Below are positions 60,320-64,000 of a stretch of DNA of 64,000 bases, in pieces. The stretch is from NCBI GenBank assembly GCA_947476745.1, contig CANJRG010000005.1:1-64000 (forward strand), given 5' to 3'. Origin of the DNA: Acidimicrobiia bacterium. GTDB taxonomy: Bacteria; Actinomycetota; Acidimicrobiia; Acidimicrobiales; CAIXPF01. The stretch's first letter is position 1, and every line of letters begins with the position of its first letter. A program made the position numbers and the translations under genes. Under the pieces are notes generated by a model that saw only the letters and a program-made list of their open reading frames with translations, made no database searches and was not told the origin of the DNA.

Positions 60320-60886
60320 TCACAGGTGGGTGTCGATCACACCGGTCAGCCGAGCGAAGACCTCGTCTTCGCTCCCACTCCCGTCGATCTCCACCAGCTT
60401 GCCGATAGTGCCGAAGAAACGGACCGCCGGCGTCGTCTTGTCCTCGTAGTCCTGCAGGCGACGGTCAACCGCCTCGGGATTGTCATCAGCCCGGTTTCGG
60501 CCGGCGATGCGCTCCCGGACTGTAGCGAGAGGCACCTCGATGTTCACGGCGAGATCGATTCCGCTGGACCCGAGCGTCTCCACCAACGCACGGGCCTGGG
60601 GCTCGGTTCGGGGGAACCCGTCCAGCAAAAAGCCGTGCTGCTGAACGTCAGTCTTGGCCAGACGATCGTTGACGATACCGATGATGACGTCATCCGGAAC
60701 AAGGTTCCCTGCGGACATGAACTCGTCGGCCTTTCGCCCGAACTCGGTACCCTCCGCAACCGCCGCACGCAGGATGTCGCCGGTCGAGATGTGCACGGCT
60801 CCGTAGCGCTCGATGAGCAGGGCACACTGAGTTCCCTTACCCGCACCTTGGCGGCCGAAGATTACGAGGCGAGGACGCTTGGTCAT
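60320..60886 (-). CDS. adk: Adenylate kinase
   Basis: 188 aa from ATG 60886 (MTKRPRLVIFGRQGAGKGTQ holds the P-loop). FLLDGFPRTEPQARAL and the short-lid form (IAGRNRADDNPEAVDRRL) follow. It follows secY, as in most bacteria. Confidence 0.96.
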   Translation of the reverse strand: MTKRPRLVIFGRQGAGKGTQCALLIERYGAVHISTGDILRAAVAEGTEFGRKADEFMSAGNLVPDDVIIGIVNDRLAKTDVQQHGFLLDGFPRTEPQARALVETLGSSGIDLAVNIEVPLATVRERIAGRNRADDNPEAVDRRLQDYEDKTTPAVRFFGTIGKLVEIDGSGSEDEVFARLTGVIDTHL

Positions 60887-60976
60887 CGTGCTTGAGCTCC
60901 GATCGGAGGTTCCCGGAAGTTCGGGCAACCTAGCGAGGGCCGCGCCGGTCGAGCCAATCGCTCGCAGCGACAGGCA

Positions 60977-62344
60977 CTACTTCAGGAATCCTTCGTAGTT
61001 GCGCATCATCAGCTGGCTGTCGATCTGCTTCATCGTCTCGAGCGCCACGCCAACGGCGATCAGGATGGAGGTCCCTCCGAACGCAAGCTGCTGACCGTTC
61101 AGGTCCACCCGCAGGACGTAGGTGATGAACAATGGCGGAAGCAGTGCCACGCTTGCGATGAATAGAGCTCCCGGAAGCGTGATCCGAGACACGATCTTCT
61201 GCAGGTGCCGCTCGGTCTGCGGCCCGGGACGTATCCCCGGGATGAACCCTCCCTGCTTACGCAGATCGTCTGCCCTCTGAACCGGGTCGAAGCTGATGGC
61301 CGTGTAGAAGTAGGCGAATCCGACGATGAGCAGCCCATAGAACAGGAGGTAAATCACACTCGTGTGCGTCACCAGATTGTCTTGGACGAAACGACGTACC
61401 GTATCGCCCCAGCCCGTCGCCGGAACGAGATTGGTCATGAGCACTGGCAAGTACAGCACCGAGCTCGCGAAGATCACCGGAATCACCCCGGACTGGTTGA
61501 CCTTCAGGGGTATGTACGTCGACTGTCCCCCGTACATTCGACGCCCGACCACCCGCTTCGCGAATTGGACTGGGATTCGCCGCTGCCCCTGCTCGATGAA
61601 GATGATCGCCACCATCAGGCCCACGAACATCAGTAGCACGATGATCAGAGCAACCGTGCCGCCCGCCGCCTGGATCAGCGCGCCCTGGCTCGGCAGACCG
61701 GAAACGACCGACGTGAACACGATGATCGACATCCCGTTGCCGATGCCTTTCTGGGTCACCAACTCCCCCATCCACATGATCAAGGCGGTACCCGCCGTCA
61801 CGGTGAGCACGATGAGCATCACCCGGAACGGAGTGAAGATCGGCACGAGATCGAGGGAGTTACCAGACTGCCCGACCAGTGAGCCACCACCGTTGTGGAA
61901 CAAGAACACCAACCCGGTGGACTGCAACACAGCGATCGCCACGGTGAGATATCGGGTGTACTGGTTGATCTTGCGTTGACCCACCGCACCCTGCTTCTGC
62001 AGCTGCTCGAGCTTGGGAATCACCACAGCCAGAATCTGCAGCATGATAGAGGAGGTGATGTAGGGCATGATGCCGAGGGCAAAGATGGCAAAGCGGGTCA
62101 GCGCCCCACCAGAAAAGAGCTGCAGCAAGGAAAGTATGCTGCCGCCCTCTTCAGCACTCTTCTTCAGTTGTTCAACCGCATTCAGGTCGATCCCCGGTGC
62201 CGGCACGTACGAGCCGAACCGGTACAGCAGCACGATCGCCAAGGTGAACAACAGCTTCGTCCGCATCTCCGGGACACGGAACATGTTGGCCATCGACGAC
62301 AGCCGGTGGCGATTGGAGGAGGAAGAGCTTGCGCCTGTCGCCAC
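60977..62344 (-). CDS. secY: Protein translocase subunit SecY
   Basis: 455 aa from GTG 62344 with AAGGAG upstream. Ten membrane segments. Family features YRFGSYVPAPGIDLNAVEQL, ALGIMPYITSSIMLQILAVV and GGFIPGIRPGPQTERHLQKI. It follows rplO after a 147-bp gap that carries a strong hairpin. Confidence 0.97.
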   Translation of the reverse strand: MATGASSSSSNRHRLSSMANMFRVPEMRTKLLFTLAIVLLYRFGSYVPAPGIDLNAVEQLKKSAEEGGSILSLLQLFSGGALTRFAIFALGIMPYITSSIMLQILAVVIPKLEQLQKQGAVGQRKINQYTRYLTVAIAVLQSTGLVFLFHNGGGSLVGQSGNSLDLVPIFTPFRVMLIVLTVTAGTALIMWMGELVTQKGIGNGMSIIVFTSVVSGLPSQGALIQAAGGTVALIIVLLMFVGLMVAIIFIEQGQRRIPVQFAKRVVGRRMYGGQSTYIPLKVNQSGVIPVIFASSVLYLPVLMTNLVPATGWGDTVRRFVQDNLVTHTSVIYLLFYGLLIVGFAYFYTAISFDPVQRADDLRKQGGFIPGIRPGPQTERHLQKIVSRITLPGALFIASVALLPPLFITYVLRVDLNGQQLAFGGTSILIAVGVALETMKQIDSQLMMRNYEGFLK

Positions 62345-62452
62345 CGGTATTCGGCTCCTTCGAGAACATGGACGAATTGAAGTGTACGCCCCGCACCGCC
62401 ACGGACGGCGGGCTAGTACCGGAACATGCCGACCGCTTGTGGTCCAAGCGCG

Positions 62453-62481
62453 ACTCAGGGGCCCAATGCGGGCCCCTGAGT
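62453..62481 (-). terminator. Hairpin between rplO and secY
   Basis: ACTCAGGGGCCC / GGGCCCCTGAGT, a perfect 12-bp stem with a 5-base loop, 11 bp after the rplO stop. No U-tract. It may be a terminator or attenuator that lowers secY-adk expression relative to the ribosomal genes. Confidence 0.6.
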
Positions 62482-62491
62482 TCCATTCGAC

Positions 62492-62980
62492 CTAACGGTT
62501 GGCGTGCTGGTTGCCCCGAACAGGCGGACGGCCGTTTCCGAACGGCGGTGCAAGAACATCGATTGAACCACCAGCCCCGATGATCGCGGCTTCCGCCGAA
62601 CCCGAGAAGGCGTGTGCGGAGACCCGCACGCTACGAGACAGCTCGCCTCGACCCAGAATCTTCACCAACGCACCCTTGTGAACGAGGCCCTTCTCACGCA
62701 GCGCCTCCAGTGTGACCTCAGTAAGGCCCGATGCCTCGATCACGTCGAGGTTGATCCCCTGGTATTCGACACGGAAGGGGTTGTTGAAGCCTCGCAGCTT
62801 CGGAACCCGACGCTGCAAGGGCATCTGACCGCCCTCGAACCCGGCCCGAATCTGACCACGAGCCTTCTGACCCTTGGTCCCTCGGCCAGCGGTCTTCCCG
62901 CCCTTACCACCGATACCACGACCTACGCGCTTGCGACGACGGTTGGACCCCGCAGGGGGCTTCAGATCATGCAGTTTCAT
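62492..62980 (-). CDS. rplO: 50S ribosomal protein L15
   Basis: 162 aa. MKLHDLKPPAGSNRRRKRVG followed by RGIGGKGGKTAGRGTKGQKA is the family hallmark. It overlaps the rpmD stop by 14 bases. Confidence 0.97.
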   Translation of the reverse strand: MKLHDLKPPAGSNRRRKRVGRGIGGKGGKTAGRGTKGQKARGQIRAGFEGGQMPLQRRVPKLRGFNNPFRVEYQGINLDVIEASGLTEVTLEALREKGLVHKGALVKILGRGELSRSVRVSAHAFSGSAEAAIIGAGGSIDVLAPPFGNGRPPVRGNQHANR

Positions 62981-63164
62981 CGCCGGACACCTCCTCCACC
63001 TTGATGAGATGCGGCACCCGCGAGATCATTCCGCGGATCTCTGGCCGGTCCGGCAACGTATTTGACATTCCTATACGACGCAGCCCCAGTGCACGCAAGG
63101 TGCCCCGCTGCTTGGGCTTGCAGCCGATGGCCGATCGCACTTGGGTCACTCGAAGTTCTGCCAT
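62967..63164 (-). CDS. rpmD: 50S ribosomal protein L30
   Basis: 65 aa. ELRVTQVRSAIGCKPKQRGT, LRALGLRRIGMSNTLPDRPE is typical. Its ATG overlaps the rpsE stop by one base and its end overlaps rplO by 14. Confidence 0.96.
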   Translation of the reverse strand: MAELRVTQVRSAIGCKPKQRGTLRALGLRRIGMSNTLPDRPEIRGMISRVPHLIKVEEVSGDETA

Positions 63165-63724
63165 CAGCCTTCTTCACTTCCAACAGATGCCCGCGCTCGG
63201 CGGGTTTCGTTGTACGCCCGAAGCAGGCCAACAGGAACGAACTCTTCGGGCTGCAAGCCCCGCAGCCGTGCGACCTCATCGGGCCGCTTCAGTTGCTGGA
63301 GCGCCGCGATGGTTGCGCGGGCAACGTTGATGTGGTTCGACGAACCCAGCGACTTGCACAACACGTCGTGGATACCGGCTTCTTCAAGAATGGCCCGGGC
63401 AGCGCCACCCGCGATCACACCGGTACCGGGCGAAGCAGGCTTCAGCAGAACACGCCCAGCCCCGGTCTCGCCAATAATCGGATGGGTGATCGTCGAACCC
63501 GCCAGCGGAACCTCGAACAGATTCTTGCGGGCCTCTTCGGTGCCCTTCTGAATGGCCAGAGGCACTTCCTTGGCCTTCCCGTACCCAAGACCGACCCGGC
63601 CAGCGCCATCGCCCACCACCACGAGAGCAGTGAAGCTGAACCGACGGCCGCCCTTGACCACCTTTGCGACACGGTTGATATTTATGACCCGGCTGTCGCG
63701 CAGCTGGGCGTCAGTGCTCGCCAT
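63164..63724 (-). CDS. rpsE: 30S ribosomal protein S5
   Basis: 186 aa. [40 protein letters not shown] and [20 protein letters not shown] are characteristic. Between rplR and rpmD. Confidence 0.97.
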   Translation of the reverse strand: MASTDAQLRDSRVININRVAKVVKGGRRFSFTALVVVGDGAGRVGLGYGKAKEVPLAIQKGTEEARKNLFEVPLAGSTITHPIIGETGAGRVLLKPASPGTGVIAGGAARAILEEAGIHDVLCKSLGSSNHINVARATIAALQQLKRPDEVARLRGLQPEEFVPVGLLRAYNETRRARASVGSEEG

Positions 63725-63729
63725 GGCGT

Positions 63730-64000
63730 TCAGAACTCCAGTCCGCCCTCACGGGCGGCGTCGGCGAGGGCGGCTACCCGCCCGTGGTAGAGGAAACCAC
63801 CGCGGTCGAACACGACCTCGGTCACGCCGGCAGCCTTCGCGCGTTCAGCAAGAACCTTGCCCACACGGGACGCTGCCTCAGCGTTGCCATTTGCGGCGCC
63901 ACGAAGGCCCGCCTCGACGCTCGAAGCGGAAACCAGTGTGGCGCCGGCGACGTCGTCGATGATCTGCGCGTGGATGTGCTTGTTGGATCGATACACCGCC
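63730..64000 (-). CDS. rplR: 50S ribosomal protein L18 (5' end cut by the window)
   Basis: The C-terminal 89 or so residues: [20 protein letters not shown] and the end [20 protein letters not shown] are L18. The N-terminal third lies beyond 64000. The apparent start at 63996 is an internal codon. Confidence 0.94.
   Translation of the reverse strand, partial: AVYRSNKHIHAQIIDDVAGATLVSASSVEAGLRGAANGNAEAASRVGKVLAERAKAAGVTEVVFDRGGFLYHGRVAALADAAREGGLEF

Overview
This 64 kb window comes from a high-GC, flagellated actinobacterium. The flagellar gene order (flgB-flgC-fliE-fliF-fliG-fliH-fliI-fliJ-fliK-flgD-flgE-flbD-motA-motB-fliL), the frequent GTG starts, the ATGA/GTGA stop-start overlaps and the ribosomal operons all fit Actinobacteria. 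A lineage such as Acidimicrobiia is plausible but is my inference. No tRNA, rRNA or CRISPR array was seen.

Layout. (1) 1-1546: an IS3-family insertion sequence with both terminal inverted repeats, at the window edge. (2) 1693-8338 (minus): flhB, flhA, a long FlhF-like coiled-coil protein, a tiny membrane protein and a small Ser/Thr kinase. (3) 8565-20917 (minus): the main flagellar operon from flgB to fliL, covering rod, basal body, ATPase complex, hook, stator and fliL. The genes usually lying between fliL and flhB (fliM, fliN, fliO, fliP, fliQ, fliR) are absent. (4) 21036-24279 (minus): fliC, fliD, fliS and a FliT-position small gene. (5) 24423-31492 (minus): ACP, ketoreductase-like SDR, acyl-AMP ligase, hexapeptide acyltransferase and a three-domain glycosyltransferase. 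(6) 31737-41968 (plus): a divergent nucleotide-sugar and glycosyltransferase operon (Gfo/Idh/MocA dehydrogenase, SDR epimerase, two DegT aminotransferases, glycosyltransferase, N-formyltransferase, glycosyltransferase). (7) 41969-42650: a non-coding, repeat-rich stretch. (8) 42651-47159: flgN-flgK-flgL and csrA on the minus strand, then an M15 peptidase probably acting in flagellar assembly and fliW on the plus strand. (9) 47251-55153 (minus): alr, nnrDE, acpS, an oversized GlmS-like enzyme and glmM. (10) 55179-64000 (minus): rpsI/rplM, truA, the alpha operon (infA to rplQ) and the end of the spc operon (rplR to adk).

How the parts work together. Regions 2-4 and 8 build the flagellum. Regions 5 and 6 look like a dedicated pathway that makes, acylates or formylates an amino sugar and attaches it, most likely to flagellin, since they sit directly beside fliC. 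Regulation can be read in several places. Four sites fit a sigma-28-like pattern CAA(A/G)-N15-(G/T)(C/T)CG, in front of motA, fliC, the ACP operon and fliW. A 14-bp palindrome of the form AGGACCAT(C/G)GTCCT recurs before flgB, before fliC and between csrA and the M15 peptidase gene. The fliC leader folds into a hairpin with a CsrA-type ACGGAU loop directly before the ribosome-binding site, and csrA and fliW are both present, so a FliW-CsrA-flagellin switch is likely. The most novel-looking pieces are the sigma-28-linked acyl-ACP glycan module, the transglycosylase-FliK fusion that shares its N-terminus with the M15 peptidase, the FlhF-like protein with a degenerate P-loop, and the missing fliM-fliR block.
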